A stretch of 22,019 nucleotides of DNA from CAZMVU01 sp964569295 (GTDB lineage Bacteria; Hydrogenedentota; Hydrogenedentia; Hydrogenedentales; JAGMZX01): the NCBI GenBank assembly GCA_964569295.1, contig CAZMVU010000067.1:1-22019 (forward strand), read 5' to 3'. The notes below the pieces were generated by a model, which was not told the DNA's origin, ran no database searches, and was given only the letters and a program-made list of their open reading frames with translations. The translations under genes and the position numbers were made by a program. This document shows positions 1-8,568 of the stretch, piece by piece. The stretch's first letter is position 1, and each line of letters begins with the position of its first letter.

Positions 1-1
1 G

Positions 2-30
2 CATACACTAAAAAGCGTTCATGGTATGAT
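2..30 (+). promoter_or_regulatory. possible sigma70-type promoter
   Basis: TATGAT at 25-30 resembles a -10 box. CATACA, 17 bp upstream at 2-7, is a weak -35. It would start a transcript about 30 bases before the first gene. It lies at the window edge, so upstream context is missing. Confidence 0.3.
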
Positions 31-67
31 GTGAAGGAACAAGCCATGACATCCGATGGAGCAGGCC

Positions 68-712
68 ATGACGACGCAGGAACTGCTGGAAGCCGGCATC
101 GAGCACAACACGCCGCGGGTGCGCGAGCTGATAATTCTTGCCGAGGACCACGCGTTTTCGCCGGAAGAAAGCCGCGAACTCGCGCCGTGGTTGTTACGCT
201 ATGCCGAGCGGTACCGCGAGAGCGATGATCCGCAGGATGCCGGTGTGGTGTGGTCTGCGATTCGCACCGGCGCGTCCATGCTCACGCCGGCCGAGGCCAA
301 CCAGTTGCGCGGCCTGCTCGAGCCGGGCTATCCCATCGAGACCAGCCTCGTCGCCGTGAAGATGCTGGGGCGCATCTTCGAGGCGCAACCACCCGCCGCC
401 GTGGACGAGCATCCCATGCTGGCCGGCAAAGTCCAGGAAATGGCCGATGCCCTGTTGAACCGCCACGTGATTCCTCAAAGTGAGTGCGCCGCGAAAGCCG
501 TGCTGGCTGTCTATGCCCTTGCCGCCATGGCCTCGTCAACGATTGAACCGACAGTGCAGCGTGTGAAGGAACTGCGCATCGATTGGTTCACCCGGCGTAC
601 CCGCCGCAAGCTGCATGACCTGCACAGCACGTGGAGACAACGGCCAGCCCCAGTCGCGGATGCGCCGTTGCGCCTGCTGGAATCGGCGCTCCGCATGCTC
701 GATGAGGTCTGA
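68..712 (+). CDS. hypothetical helical protein
   Basis: A 214-residue protein I do not recognise. I chose the ATG at 68 because GGAG at 58-61 sits six bases upstream; the earlier in-frame ATG at 56 would add only four residues and has no such site. The sequence is rich in Leu, Ala, Glu and Arg with no signal peptide or membrane segment, and it reads as a chain of amphipathic helices of HEAT or TPR-like character. A basic patch (WFTRRTRRKLHDLH) lies near residue 175. No catalytic motif is visible. It is probably cytosolic. The next gene begins 24 bases after its stop, so the two may share a transcript. High third-position GC supports it being a real gene. Confidence 0.7.
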   Translation: MTTQELLEAGIEHNTPRVRELIILAEDHAFSPEESRELAPWLLRYAERYRESDDPQDAGVVWSAIRTGASMLTPAEANQLRGLLEPGYPIETSLVAVKMLGRIFEAQPPAAVDEHPMLAGKVQEMADALLNRHVIPQSECAAKAVLAVYALAAMASSTIEPTVQRVKELRIDWFTRRTRRKLHDLHSTWRQRPAPVADAPLRLLESALRMLDEV

Positions 713-736
713 TCCACTCCGGGGGGAAATCCGTAC

Positions 737-1408
737 ATGCCGCTTCTCGAGTTGCACCAAAGACCGCAGCCATTGTCGCGGTTTGGGGTATTGGGGACAT
801 GCGCTGAAGATCCATCCCGGTTCGTGACGCATGTCGGTTTCAACCCCGAAGAACATGATTCCCTCGCACATGGAGAGACGCTGCATGCCGTGCACATGCG
901 CCCTCCCCTGGAGACAGGTGGGTCAATGGACGTTCATGTCGCGGCTCACATCCCGTTGACCAACAGCGAGATGAAGGAAATGGAAGTCTGGATGGAGGAA
1001 ATCGCGGACGAATACGCAGATGCCGGCGTGAAGGGAAAGAAAAACTGGCGCGAGCAGTACTTTATTACACCTCCCTGGAAAGATGTCCATGACAACAACA
1101 CCGGGGTGCGCCGTTACCGGCGCTACAGTTGCGCCGGCTTTGTCCTGGATGGCCACCGTCAGATTGATATTCAGTTGCTGAATCTGGACGCTCTTCCTGA
1201 AGTAGGCCGAGATGCCATTGCGGCCGCATATGCCAATGAAGCGGGTGAAACCCCGGACCTATCCCAACTCATCCAGTTCGGGCTTGAGGGAGAAGGTCCC
1301 TGGCCTCTTGCTCTCCCGGGCTACGTAATCCGTGCGTTGGACCGCTCCTCAGAAGAAATCCGCAGCGCGCCCTACCAAGCCAAAGAAGGCGACGAATTGA
1401 TGCCGTGA
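737..1408 (+). CDS. hypothetical protein
   Basis: A 223-residue protein of unknown function. A GGGGGGAAA purine run at 721-729 supports the ATG at 737. An alternative in-frame start at 926 (beginning MDVHVAAH) is preceded by GGAG and AGGTGGG, and the most protein-like part begins there: an acidic helix (MKEMEVWMEEIADEY), then a Trp- and Tyr-rich section containing TPPWKDVH and RRYRRYSCAGF, and an acidic tail. There is no signal peptide or membrane helix. Codon use is less GC-biased than in the flanking genes, which could mean a transferred or fast-evolving gene. It follows the gene ending at 712 by 24 bases. Existence is likely; the start is uncertain. Confidence 0.55.
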   Translation: MPLLELHQRPQPLSRFGVLGTCAEDPSRFVTHVGFNPEEHDSLAHGETLHAVHMRPPLETGGSMDVHVAAHIPLTNSEMKEMEVWMEEIADEYADAGVKGKKNWREQYFITPPWKDVHDNNTGVRRYRRYSCAGFVLDGHRQIDIQLLNLDALPEVGRDAIAAAYANEAGETPDLSQLIQFGLEGEGPWPLALPGYVIRALDRSSEEIRSAPYQAKEGDELMP

Positions 1409-1602
1409 GCCCGGCGCGTCGGCCAGTCGATCGCGGCGGCGAGCCTGCCGGAGCTGTAGGGGTAGTGCCCGGGGCGTCGATTCGGCGCTGAGCTGTTTTG
1501 ACATCGCGGGGCGCCGGTACCATCATAAAAACTCCGGGACATACTACGAAACATTTGAGTTGCGAAAAGTAACGGGGTCTGTCCCTGAAACATACTTGTC
1601 CG

Positions 1603-1619
1603 GTGATAGCGAATACCAG
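1603..1619. repeat. 17-bp repeat, left copy
   Basis: GTGATAGCGAATACCAG here is identical, on the same strand, to 21985-22001. It lies 18 bases beyond the hisG stop. Similarity continues weakly for about 12 bases downstream. Just upstream, at 1574-1586, is GGGGTCTGTCCCT, which resembles the GGGACTGTCC core of the palindromic element at 14401-14549. The stretch 1409-1637 contains no gene. Confidence 0.6.
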
Positions 1620-1637
1620 CGCGCGGTGCGGCCCGTC

Positions 1638-2690
1638 TCACAAGTCGATGACACCCGAATGCGGAATGGCCGATTCGAGCGGGATGGTCTCGATGGCGGT
1701 CGCGCCGAGTTTCGCGAGCTCGAACCGCGCCCGGGCCAAGGGCAGATCGGGGTTGTTGGTTTCCATCTGCACGCTGAACTCGGTGTAGCTCTCGCCACGG
1801 TTCATGGTGGGTTCATCGCCAAAGAGGTGGTTGTCGCGCAGATACGCCAGGATTTTTGCTTCATCCGCTTGCTTCGCGTTGAACAGCAGGATGACCTTGT
1901 TCTCGGCGTACAACGCGCCGTAGAGGTTGAGGAGGAACATGCGCGCCAGCTCATACTTCTCCGGGTTCTGCTTGATCGCCGGGTTCGCCCAGATACCGGA
2001 TTCCGAAGCCATGATCTCGTCGGCGATTTCGAGGCCGTAGTTGCGAATCGCGCTGCCGCTCTGGGTGATCTCGAGGCCGAAGTCCACCGCCCCGTTGACG
2101 ACCTTTGCCTCGGTCTTGCCCCAGGTCTCGTAAATGACAAGGCCGGCATCGATCTGCGGCGGGGTCTGAAATTTTTGCACCCGGTACTGGCGCAGCGCCG
2201 CCGCGTCCAGCCCGAGGGTATCGAGCTTGTCGTGGTACCAGCCGAGGGCCAGGAAGGGCATCTCCGAGACCATGGTGACCAGCGGATTCGCCGCGATTCG
2301 CGCGCGCAGCCAGTCGTCGAAGGCGGCGCCGTTCGCGAGCGGGTTATGGACAACGACTATCCGCACCCCGCCGCGCCCGAGCGACAACACCTTCGTGAGT
2401 TGGATATCCTGGCCATAGACATACTTGAACTCGAGGGTGCGCTCACGCATCCAGTCGTCGCCGCCGATGGCGATATCCACATTCCCGAGCGCGAGCTGGG
2501 CCCCGAATTCCTGCGGGCGGCCGTCCCAACCGACCAGCATGCTGTGCAGCGGGAAGCTTGTCGGGCCGCCGGCGTCATAGCCTTTGGTCGGGAAACCGGC
2601 GTGCTTGAGCAGCGTGATCAGGTTGCCGCCGCGGTTCGGGTTGGCCAGCGAGCCGGCGGGCATGCCGATGACAAGTTTCGTGTCGCTCAT
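1638..2690 (-). CDS. hisG: ATP phosphoribosyltransferase (long form)
   Basis: First enzyme of histidine biosynthesis: joins ATP and PRPP to give phosphoribosyl-ATP in the cytosol. The 350-residue product has the HisG fold order. It has an N-terminal strand with MPAGSL near residue 10, DIAIGGDDW at 72-80 (family form DLGIVGxD), YETWGKTEAKV at 188-197, and the PRPP-binding loop EITQSGSAIRN at 207-217. A C-terminal stretch at about 263-345 matches the ACT-like HisG_C domain of the long form, which normally carries histidine feedback inhibition and needs no HisZ. It is longer than the usual ~290-300 residues because of inserts in the N-terminal half. The ATG at 2690 follows a weak AAGGA. No other his gene is in the window. 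A membrane-protein gene ends 40 bases upstream and is probably co-transcribed. Confidence 0.87.
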   Translation of the reverse strand: MSDTKLVIGMPAGSLANPNRGGNLITLLKHAGFPTKGYDAGGPTSFPLHSMLVGWDGRPQEFGAQLALGNVDIAIGGDDWMRERTLEFKYVYGQDIQLTKVLSLGRGGVRIVVVHNPLANGAAFDDWLRARIAANPLVTMVSEMPFLALGWYHDKLDTLGLDAAALRQYRVQKFQTPPQIDAGLVIYETWGKTEAKVVNGAVDFGLEITQSGSAIRNYGLEIADEIMASESGIWANPAIKQNPEKYELARMFLLNLYGALYAENKVILLFNAKQADEAKILAYLRDNHLFGDEPTMNRGESYTEFSVQMETNNPDLPLARARFELAKLGATAIETIPLESAIPHSGVIDL

Positions 2691-2730
2691 GGTAACAGGA
2701 ATTCCTTTGATCCGGTTGGTTTGCGGTTAC

Positions 2731-3261
2731 TTACAATTCGATGTGCAGGGTACGCGGCGGCGGCGACGTGTCGCGGCGTGTCCATTGCTCGTAGGCGAAG
2801 GCGAAAGGATAGAAGCCCAACGCCATGACAAAGCGCGGCAGGCCGATGGAAGACCCGATGAGCATTGTCTCCGGCCCGTAGCGGTAGGCGACCCACGCGA
2901 GCACGCAACCCAGCAATATCGTGCCGACCGCCAGGCGCCGCTGAGCGCGCGGCCAGGGCACATACCCCGGCCCGGGACGCCGATCAAGGAAGTAGCCCAT
3001 GCCAAAGAAGAGCAGGCCAATGAAAAAACCGCCCCACTCGGCGCGCATGAACCAGTAGGTCCACTCTTCACTACCGGCGGAATCGACGCCGAAGCCGGGG
3101 GCAAAGATCCCCAGGTGCGCCAACTTGCCCAACACCGCGAAAGCCGCGCCATAACACTGCAGACGGGCGTACAGGTGGCCAATGCGCCACATCCGCCGCA
3201 CCCCCCCGATGAGCATCAACACCCAGGGCACCTGAAGAATTATGAATACGACATAGAACAT
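2731..3261 (-). CDS. multi-pass membrane protein, function unknown
   Basis: A 176-residue integral membrane protein that I do not recognise. Hydrophobic segments lie at about residues 3-20, 37-55, 75-91, 110-127 and 134-157, giving four or five helices. A Trp/Tyr/Gly-rich loop (EEWTYWFMRAEWGG, about 65-78) separates the second and third. The short C-terminal tail is polar. There is no export signal distinct from the first helix. The gene ends 40 bases before hisG, the same arrangement as an operon, but nothing in the sequence ties it to histidine synthesis. The ribosome-binding site before the ATG at 3261 is poor. Confidence 0.65.
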   Translation of the reverse strand: MFYVVFIILQVPWVLMLIGGVRRMWRIGHLYARLQCYGAAFAVLGKLAHLGIFAPGFGVDSAGSEEWTYWFMRAEWGGFFIGLLFFGMGYFLDRRPGPGYVPWPRAQRRLAVGTILLGCVLAWVAYRYGPETMLIGSSIGLPRFVMALGFYPFAFAYEQWTRRDTSPPPRTLHIEL

Positions 3262-3733
3262 CGCGAACTTCTATCGCAGTGGTTTTTCGGCTATTCCATC
3301 GCCAACCGGCCTCTTGCACGCCGGGTTGTCCCCGGCCCGATTCCGCCCCTGGCGCCATAAGCTACGTCATAGTGCACGTCCCTGTGCTCCCCGCACGCCC
3401 TGTCCCGGCGTGTTGCGGGCGCGCGGGACCGCCCTTTTTCGCGCTCAGCGCCCTGCAAACGGGTGGCACGCCGCGTGACGGGCACCGGCGGCAACGCCAA
3501 GGAAGTTCGGGTAAAGCGCACGCACGCGCAACGCCAAAACAACGTGCGTGCAATTATAGCCGAAGACAGGGGTCTGAAACGACTTGCCCCCCAGCGCCCC
3601 CGCGCCGCACCGTTCAAAACAGGGGATGCCGCTCTCGTGTTACCGCTGCCCGGAGCTCATCGACGGCAATCATGGGCGGCCAGTGGGCCGCACACAGCGG
3701 ACAGGTCACACACACCAGCCGAAGGCGGCTTTT
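3262..3733. other. 472-bp intergenic stretch
   Basis: No convincing gene. Open frames here are GC-driven and Arg/Pro/Ala-rich. It holds a hairpin at 3518-3526/3543-3551 (GCACGCACG with its exact complement), a perfect TATAAT on the - strand at 3553-3558, and at its upper edge a hairpin overlapping the glycosyltransferase stop. Confidence 0.5.
3553..3582 (-). promoter_or_regulatory. possible promoter for membrane protein-hisG pair
   Basis: On the - strand a perfect TATAAT at 3553-3558 is preceded by only a weak -35 (TCGTTT, 18-bp spacing, at 3577-3582). The transcript would carry a roughly 285-base leader that opens with the 9-bp GCACGCACG hairpin. The long leader and poor -35 keep confidence low. 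Confidence 0.3.
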
Positions 3734-3743
3734 TCAGCCTTCG
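3720..3743 (-). terminator. possible terminator hairpin at the glycosyltransferase end
   Basis: CGAAGGC at 3720-3726 pairs perfectly with GCCTTCG at 3737-3743 across a 10-base loop that contains the gene's TGA. No T-run follows on the - strand, so it is at best an imperfect terminator. Confidence 0.3.
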
Positions 3744-4867
3744 CCCAGCCCCGCCGCTTCCAGGACGCCCGCCGCGAAGGTGTCCCCGTTCAGTGCTTCT
3801 ATGAAGCGCCGCCGCGCCGCCACGCCCATAGCCTCGGCGCGGGCCGGTTCATTCAACAGCGCCGTCACGGCTGCCGCCACCGCATCCGGATCATCCGGCG
3901 GCACGAGGCGCCCCGTCTCGCCATCGGCAACAACATCCGCCACACCGCCCGCACGCCCGGCGACAACCGGCTTGCCATAGGCGGCGGCCCCGGCGAACAC
4001 AAGCCCGAAGTCAGCGGCCTCGCCGCTCTCATGCGCACCAGCAGGCAGCGCGAAAAGGGTGCAGGTGGCATAGAGCGCGGCTATGTCACCGTCATCCAGG
4101 CGATCCGGACAATGCACGAACGCCTCGATGCCCATGTCGTGGGCGGTTTCCACGCACGGCTCGCGCATGGGGCCGCTGCCAACCATGACCAGGTGCGCCC
4201 CGGGCACGGCCTCGAGCACCTGCGCCATGGCGCGCACGAGCACGAGATGGTTATTGCCGGGAATAAAGGGGGCCACCGCGAGAATAACCGGCGCCGCCCC
4301 AAGCATGAGATCATGCCGCACCCGTGCGGCGGCCTCTTCACTAACGGCGCGGGGGGGCGGTGCGGGGGGCAGCACAACGCGTACATGGCTGTCCGGTACG
4401 CCGAACAGGCGCAGGTTCGCGCGCGCGAAGCTGCTCATGGCGATGACCGCGGCCGCATGCCGGTAGACACTGCGGTAAAGCGCAGCCCTCGGCACGCTGC
4501 CGCGAAACGCGAGGAATTCGGCCGCGTACGCGAAGCACACATAGGGCACATGGCGGCAGCGCCCGGTAAACCGGCCGAGCAGGCCGCCATAGGGAAGGTC
4601 CATGGCGAGCACCAAATCGGCATCGCGCAGCAATCGCCGGTACGTTGTGTAGAACAGCAGCATACGCGCCCAGCCAACACCGTACCCGTGGAAACGTACC
4701 ACACGTACCGGCTCCGCCGCGTCGAAAGCCGCCACGTCCGGCCGTTGCGGCGCCGCCACGGTCACCTCGTGGCCCATGCGCGCAAACGCATGCGCAGCCT
4801 CGCGCGTCACCATGCTGATCGCGCCCTCGATGGGCGGGTAGTCCAATGTGGGAATAAGTATTCGCAT
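3734..4867 (-). CDS. GT4-like glycosyltransferase with altered EX7E motif
   Basis: A 377-residue GT-B fold glycosyltransferase of the GT4 / group 1 type, expected to move a sugar from a nucleotide donor onto a lipid, glycan or protein acceptor. I start it at the ATG at 4867 (MRILIPTLDYPPIEGA), where the Rossmann-like N-terminal domain begins; an in-frame ATG at 4945 would add 26 unlike residues. The glycine-rich acceptor loop (DYPPIEGAI), the domain-linking strand PVILAVAPFIPGNNH, and the C-terminal AYGKPVVAGRAGGVADVV are in place. The usual E-X7-E pair (EGFG...EA) reads ADFGLVFAGA, so both glutamates are replaced. It diverges from the BNR_4/GH50 genes. No acceptor genes are nearby. Confidence 0.8.
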   Translation of the reverse strand: MRILIPTLDYPPIEGAISMVTREAAHAFARMGHEVTVAAPQRPDVAAFDAAEPVRVVRFHGYGVGWARMLLFYTTYRRLLRDADLVLAMDLPYGGLLGRFTGRCRHVPYVCFAYAAEFLAFRGSVPRAALYRSVYRHAAAVIAMSSFARANLRLFGVPDSHVRVVLPPAPPPRAVSEEAAARVRHDLMLGAAPVILAVAPFIPGNNHLVLVRAMAQVLEAVPGAHLVMVGSGPMREPCVETAHDMGIEAFVHCPDRLDDGDIAALYATCTLFALPAGAHESGEAADFGLVFAGAAAYGKPVVAGRAGGVADVVADGETGRLVPPDDPDAVAAAVTALLNEPARAEAMGVAARRRFIEALNGDTFAAGVLEAAGLGEG

Positions 4868-4948
4868 GACCAACTGCGATTCTCGCAGAACGGGCGCACC
4901 GTTTCCAGCCGCCCATACGGCGTGGAAAAAACCGCAAATGCGCATGGC

Positions 4949-4965
4949 CCGGCAGTGACTGCCGG
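4949..4965. promoter_or_regulatory. 17-bp perfect palindrome, possible operator
   Basis: CCGGCAGT and its exact complement ACTGCCGG flank a single central G. It lies in the 227-bp gap (4868-5094) between the divergent glycosyltransferase and BNR_4 genes, where a repressor could control either or both. I see no clean sigma70 promoter in the gap. Confidence 0.35.
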
Positions 4966-5094
4966 TCCTGGTCAGTTGCGCGCCAATCGGCTAAAGCGTT
5001 ACGTTGGGATGACAACAGGTTCCAACAGGCTTGGTTTCAGGTTGTCCGCCCCGTCTTTTTAGCACGGATCCGCAAGAAGAAAAGAGAGCCGCTC

Positions 5095-6411
5095 ATGAAA
5101 CTTACACGCCGCACATTCCTTCACACATCACTCGCCGCATCTGCCGCGGCCGTCTTGTTGCCCCATACCGCCGCCGCAAACGCCGGGCACACCCTATTGT
5201 CCGCGGAGGGCTGCGGGCGCGCCACGGGATACGCAGAGGCCAACAAGATCGTCACCCGCGACGGCAAAACGCATGTCGCCTGGCTCGACTCGATTGACGA
5301 CGGTTTTCGGGTGCGCGTGCGCACGCTCAACCGGGCCACGGGCACGTGGTCGCCCGCATATACCGTGGGTAAGGCCCATGACAACCACGGCGGGCCGGCG
5401 CTTAGCATGGATGCGGAGGGCTATCTGCATATCTGCTATTACCCGCACCACCACCCGATGCGCTACCGCCGTTCGCGCAAACCCAACGACGCCTCCGCAT
5501 GGACAGAAGCCGAGGAGTTCGGCGCGCGCACCACGTACCCAACGCTCGTGTGCGGCAAGGACAACACGCTCTACTGCACCTGCCGCGAAAGCGGGGACGG
5601 CCCTTGGCGCAGCAACCTCTACACAAAGAAACCCGGCGGCACATGGCAAGGTCCGCACACCATCATGGTCTCGCAACATCGCGGCTACAGCCACTTCATG
5701 GACGCGCTCGCCTGGGGCCCGGACCACGAAACACTCCACCTGTCGACCCGTATCTACAGCGACGAGCCGGCACGCGGCCACACGGTCGGCTACATGTGCA
5801 GCCATGACGGCGGCACTAGCTGGGAAAACGCCCAGGGCGAGACCATCGCACTGCCGGCCACGGCGGAAACCATCGACCACGTCGCGCATGCGCCCGAAGG
5901 GCCGGGCGTCGGGCTGCGGGCCGGCAGCGTCGCTGCAGACCGAAACGGGGTGCCGTACGTACTCTACAGCGACTATGACGCGACACCGGCCGAGGCGTTC
6001 CTCGCCGTGCCTGCCGCGGCCGGCGGCTGGGTAAAACGGAGACTCCGCCCGGCCATGCCCGAGGCGCTCGCGGACTATGGCCTGCTCACGCCCGGCGTGG
6101 TAAGCATCGGCAAAGGCGGGCGTATCTACCTTGCGCTCACCGCCGCCGAACGGCGCGAGGATGCAACGGCCAGCCTGTGGGGCAAACCCGCCCACAAGGT
6201 GGTGTGGATGGAGCTCGAAGAGTTCCATGGCGCGGTAACAGCCCGCGTCGTGTCGGACCGCGACGACACCACCCCGGCATGGCTGCCGAACCTCGAGCGC
6301 GCCACCGGCCACAACGCGGTCACACGCCCCGGCCTCATCTACACCGCCGGCGGTCCGGGTGAAAAAAACACGGACATCCTCTCGAACGATGTCTATTGGG
6401 TGCAACCATGA
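5095..6411 (+). CDS. Tat-exported BNR_4-family beta-propeller protein
   Basis: A 438-residue exported protein with a Tat signal: twin-arginine TRRTFLH at 4-10, an alanine-rich helix, and likely cleavage after the AANA motif near residue 30. The mature part is a run of beta-propeller blades of the BNR_4 family. Examples are VAWLDSIDDGFRVRV, DNHGGPALSMDAEGYLHICYY (96-116 region), YPTLVCGKDNTLYCTCRES, and blades with SHDGGTSW Asp-box character. The His/Tyr/Arg cluster at 112-125 (HICYYPHHHPMRYRR) is the likely active face. Relatives include polysaccharide lyases of the PL24/PL25 ulvan-lyase type as well as uncharacterised sialidase-like proteins, so the substrate is open. RBS-like AAGAGAG precedes the ATG. 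Its stop overlaps the GH50 start (ATGA), which means coupled translation. Confidence 0.8.
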   Translation: MKLTRRTFLHTSLAASAAAVLLPHTAAANAGHTLLSAEGCGRATGYAEANKIVTRDGKTHVAWLDSIDDGFRVRVRTLNRATGTWSPAYTVGKAHDNHGGPALSMDAEGYLHICYYPHHHPMRYRRSRKPNDASAWTEAEEFGARTTYPTLVCGKDNTLYCTCRESGDGPWRSNLYTKKPGGTWQGPHTIMVSQHRGYSHFMDALAWGPDHETLHLSTRIYSDEPARGHTVGYMCSHDGGTSWENAQGETIALPATAETIDHVAHAPEGPGVGLRAGSVAADRNGVPYVLYSDYDATPAEAFLAVPAAAGGWVKRRLRPAMPEALADYGLLTPGVVSIGKGGRIYLALTAAERREDATASLWGKPAHKVVWMELEEFHGAVTARVVSDRDDTTPAWLPNLERATGHNAVTRPGLIYTAGGPGEKNTDILSNDVYWVQP

Positions 6412-8558
6412 CGCTCAACATCCTCATCATTCTACTCATCGTGCTGGCGCCGGCGGGGAACGCGGATTCCCCCGAGAAGGTGCTCGCCGATTTTGCCGCC
6501 GAAAACCTGCCGGACTACATTCGCCTGCATGACGCCGAGATGACCCGGATCGCCCATGAAGGCCGCCATGCGCGCGAAGTCCGCTTCGGCGCCGCGGACT
6601 GGCCAAACGTTTTCTTCGAAGCGCCGGAGGGCGGATGGGATTTCTCGCAATGGGCCGGCATTGCGGTTGAACTGCACAACCCGGGCGAGGCGGCCCTGGC
6701 CGTGAACATGCGCGTGGACAACCCCGGTGCGGACGGCACAAACCATTGCAACACCGCCCACGGACACGTGCGCCCCGGGGAAGACTATGTCCTTCGCTGC
6801 CGGTTCAACACGGGCGCATCGGACGTGCTGTGGGGCATGCGCGGCCTCCCGGAACTGGGGCCGGCCGGCTCGGGACCACAGCTCGACACGGCGAACATCA
6901 CCGCGTGGCAGGTGTATCTGCCGCGGCCGGACGCGGAACACACGCTCGTGTTCAAGAAGGCGTGGCTCTTCGGACGCGGCGGCGATATCGAGAAGCTGGT
7001 CGATTTTCCATTCGTGGACCGTTTCGGCCAATACATGCACGACGACTGGGCCGGTAAGCTGGACGACGAAACAAACTACCCGAGGCGCCGCGCCGCCGAA
7101 GCCGTGGCCCTGGCGAAAGCGGCCGCCTTACCGGATCGCGATGCCTGCGGCGGCTGGAAGGCGGGCCCAAAGCTGGAGGCCACCGGCTGGTTCCGCACGG
7201 AAAAGGTGGATGGCAAGTGGTGGCTCGTGACGCCCACGGGCTACCCGTTCTTCTCGAACGGTGTGGACTGCGTGGGCACGTGGAGCCAGACCTTCGTCGA
7301 AAAGCGCGGCGATTGGTTTGCATGGCTGCCGGAGGAGGACGCGCCCCTCGCGAAATTCTATGGCCAACAGAAGAACGCCCACAGCGGCGCCGAGCCCATC
7401 GGCGGCCAAGGCCGCACCTTCAACTTCTACGCGGCTAATCTCCGGCGCAAGTATGGTGACGGCTGGCAGGAACACTGGCGCGATTCCTCGTATGAACGCC
7501 TCGCCGCATGGGGCTTCAACACCATCGGCAACTGGTCACAAAAGGACGTGCTCGAACACAGCCCCCTCCCCTATGTCGTCGCGGCCGCGTCGCCGCCTGT
7601 GCCCGCCATCGAAGGCGCCACGGGCTATTGGGCGCAAATGAAAGATGTGTATCACCCGGACTTCGCGAAGAACGCCGCGAAGCACCTCGCGTGGACCAAG
7701 CGCCACGCGGACAACCCGCTGTGCATCGGGTTCTTCTCCGACAACGAGCTCGCCTGGGAAGACGTCTCCCGCGGCACACTCGCAAGTCCCCCGGAACAAC
7801 CATGCCGCAAAGCGTTCATCGCCCGCCTCCAGAAAACGTATACGGATCTCGACGCGCTCAACAGTGCCTGGGACGTGAACGCGGCGTCCTGGGACGCCTT
7901 GCGCGCACCGGAATCGGCCGGCGCCGAGGCACGCAAAGACCTCGATGCCTTCCTCCACGCCTTCGCCACCCGCTACTTCACAATCATGCGCGACGCCCTG
8001 CGCGCGAATGCCCCGAACCACCTCTACCTCGGCTGCCGCTTCTCGACCGCGCCGGAACCGGTGGTGCGGGCATGTGCCGAGCTGGCCGATGTGGTCAGTT
8101 TCAACATATACCGGCGCACGGTGCCACAGGATGAATACAACCAGTTCGATGCGCCCGTCCTCATCGGCGAATTCCACTTTGGCGCGCGCGACCGCGGCAT
8201 GTTTCATACCGGGCTTGTACCCGTGGCCAGCCAGGCCGAACGCGCCAAGTGCTACATCGAATACGTCGAGAGCGCCGCGCGTCACCCGAATGTCGTCGGC
8301 TGCCACTGGTTCCAGTACGTGGACGAGCCGATCACCGGGCGTTGGTTCGATGGCGAAAACTACAACATCGGTTTTGTCGACGTGACCGACACGCCCTACC
8401 CGGAACTGGTGAAAGCCGCGCGCCAGGTACACCAGCGGGTATACGCGATTCGGGCGGGGGGGAATCCCCCCACAATGAACCACGCTGGTTTACTCGCACC
8501 GGCGCAAACCGGTTCGATTGACAACGCACGGCGCATGGAGCCAGGGTTCAGTCTGTAA
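6408..8558 (+). CDS. GH50 beta-agarase-like glycoside hydrolase
   Basis: A 716-residue secreted glycosidase. The ATG at 6408 overlaps the stop of the BNR_4 gene and begins a Sec signal peptide (MTLNILIILLIVLAPAGNA). Residues from about 25 to 190 look like the beta-sandwich, carbohydrate-binding-like domain found before the barrel in GH50 agarases. The barrel follows, opening with GWFRTEKVDGKWWLVTPTG and FFSNGVDCVG. The likely acid/base is Glu447 in FFSDNELAWE. The likely nucleophile is Glu588 in VLIGEFHFGARDRGMFHTGL, a stretch highly characteristic of GH50. Family members cleave beta-1,4 bonds of agarose. Relatives in non-marine bacteria may act on other galactans, so I do not assign agar specifically. 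The C-terminal ~40 residues look unstructured. Confidence 0.87.
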   Translation: MTLNILIILLIVLAPAGNADSPEKVLADFAAENLPDYIRLHDAEMTRIAHEGRHAREVRFGAADWPNVFFEAPEGGWDFSQWAGIAVELHNPGEAALAVNMRVDNPGADGTNHCNTAHGHVRPGEDYVLRCRFNTGASDVLWGMRGLPELGPAGSGPQLDTANITAWQVYLPRPDAEHTLVFKKAWLFGRGGDIEKLVDFPFVDRFGQYMHDDWAGKLDDETNYPRRRAAEAVALAKAAALPDRDACGGWKAGPKLEATGWFRTEKVDGKWWLVTPTGYPFFSNGVDCVGTWSQTFVEKRGDWFAWLPEEDAPLAKFYGQQKNAHSGAEPIGGQGRTFNFYAANLRRKYGDGWQEHWRDSSYERLAAWGFNTIGNWSQKDVLEHSPLPYVVAAASPPVPAIEGATGYWAQMKDVYHPDFAKNAAKHLAWTKRHADNPLCIGFFSDNELAWEDVSRGTLASPPEQPCRKAFIARLQKTYTDLDALNSAWDVNAASWDALRAPESAGAEARKDLDAFLHAFATRYFTIMRDALRANAPNHLYLGCRFSTAPEPVVRACAELADVVSFNIYRRTVPQDEYNQFDAPVLIGEFHFGARDRGMFHTGLVPVASQAERAKCYIEYVESAARHPNVVGCHWFQYVDEPITGRWFDGENYNIGFVDVTDTPYPELVKAARQVHQRVYAIRAGGNPPTMNHAGLLAPAQTGSIDNARRMEPGFSL

Positions 8559-8568
8559 GGAAGCTTGC

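Noticed and set aside
1560..2828. Long + strand open frame opposite hisG
   Set aside because: It lies across a confident hisG, with composition typical of a GC-driven shadow frame.
3279..3980. + strand open frame covering the gene-free stretch before the glycosyltransferase end
   Set aside because: It has Ser/Arg/Pro/Ala-rich low complexity, no RBS, and overlaps the 3' end of a real gene.
3584..5062. Long + strand open frame opposite the glycosyltransferase
   Set aside because: It is antisense to a clear GT-B enzyme, is rich in Arg, His and Gly, has no family motif, and is explained by high GC content.
5194..6405. Long - strand open frame opposite the BNR_4 gene
   Set aside because: It is a shadow of a gene with clear domains and a Tat signal; no motif of its own.
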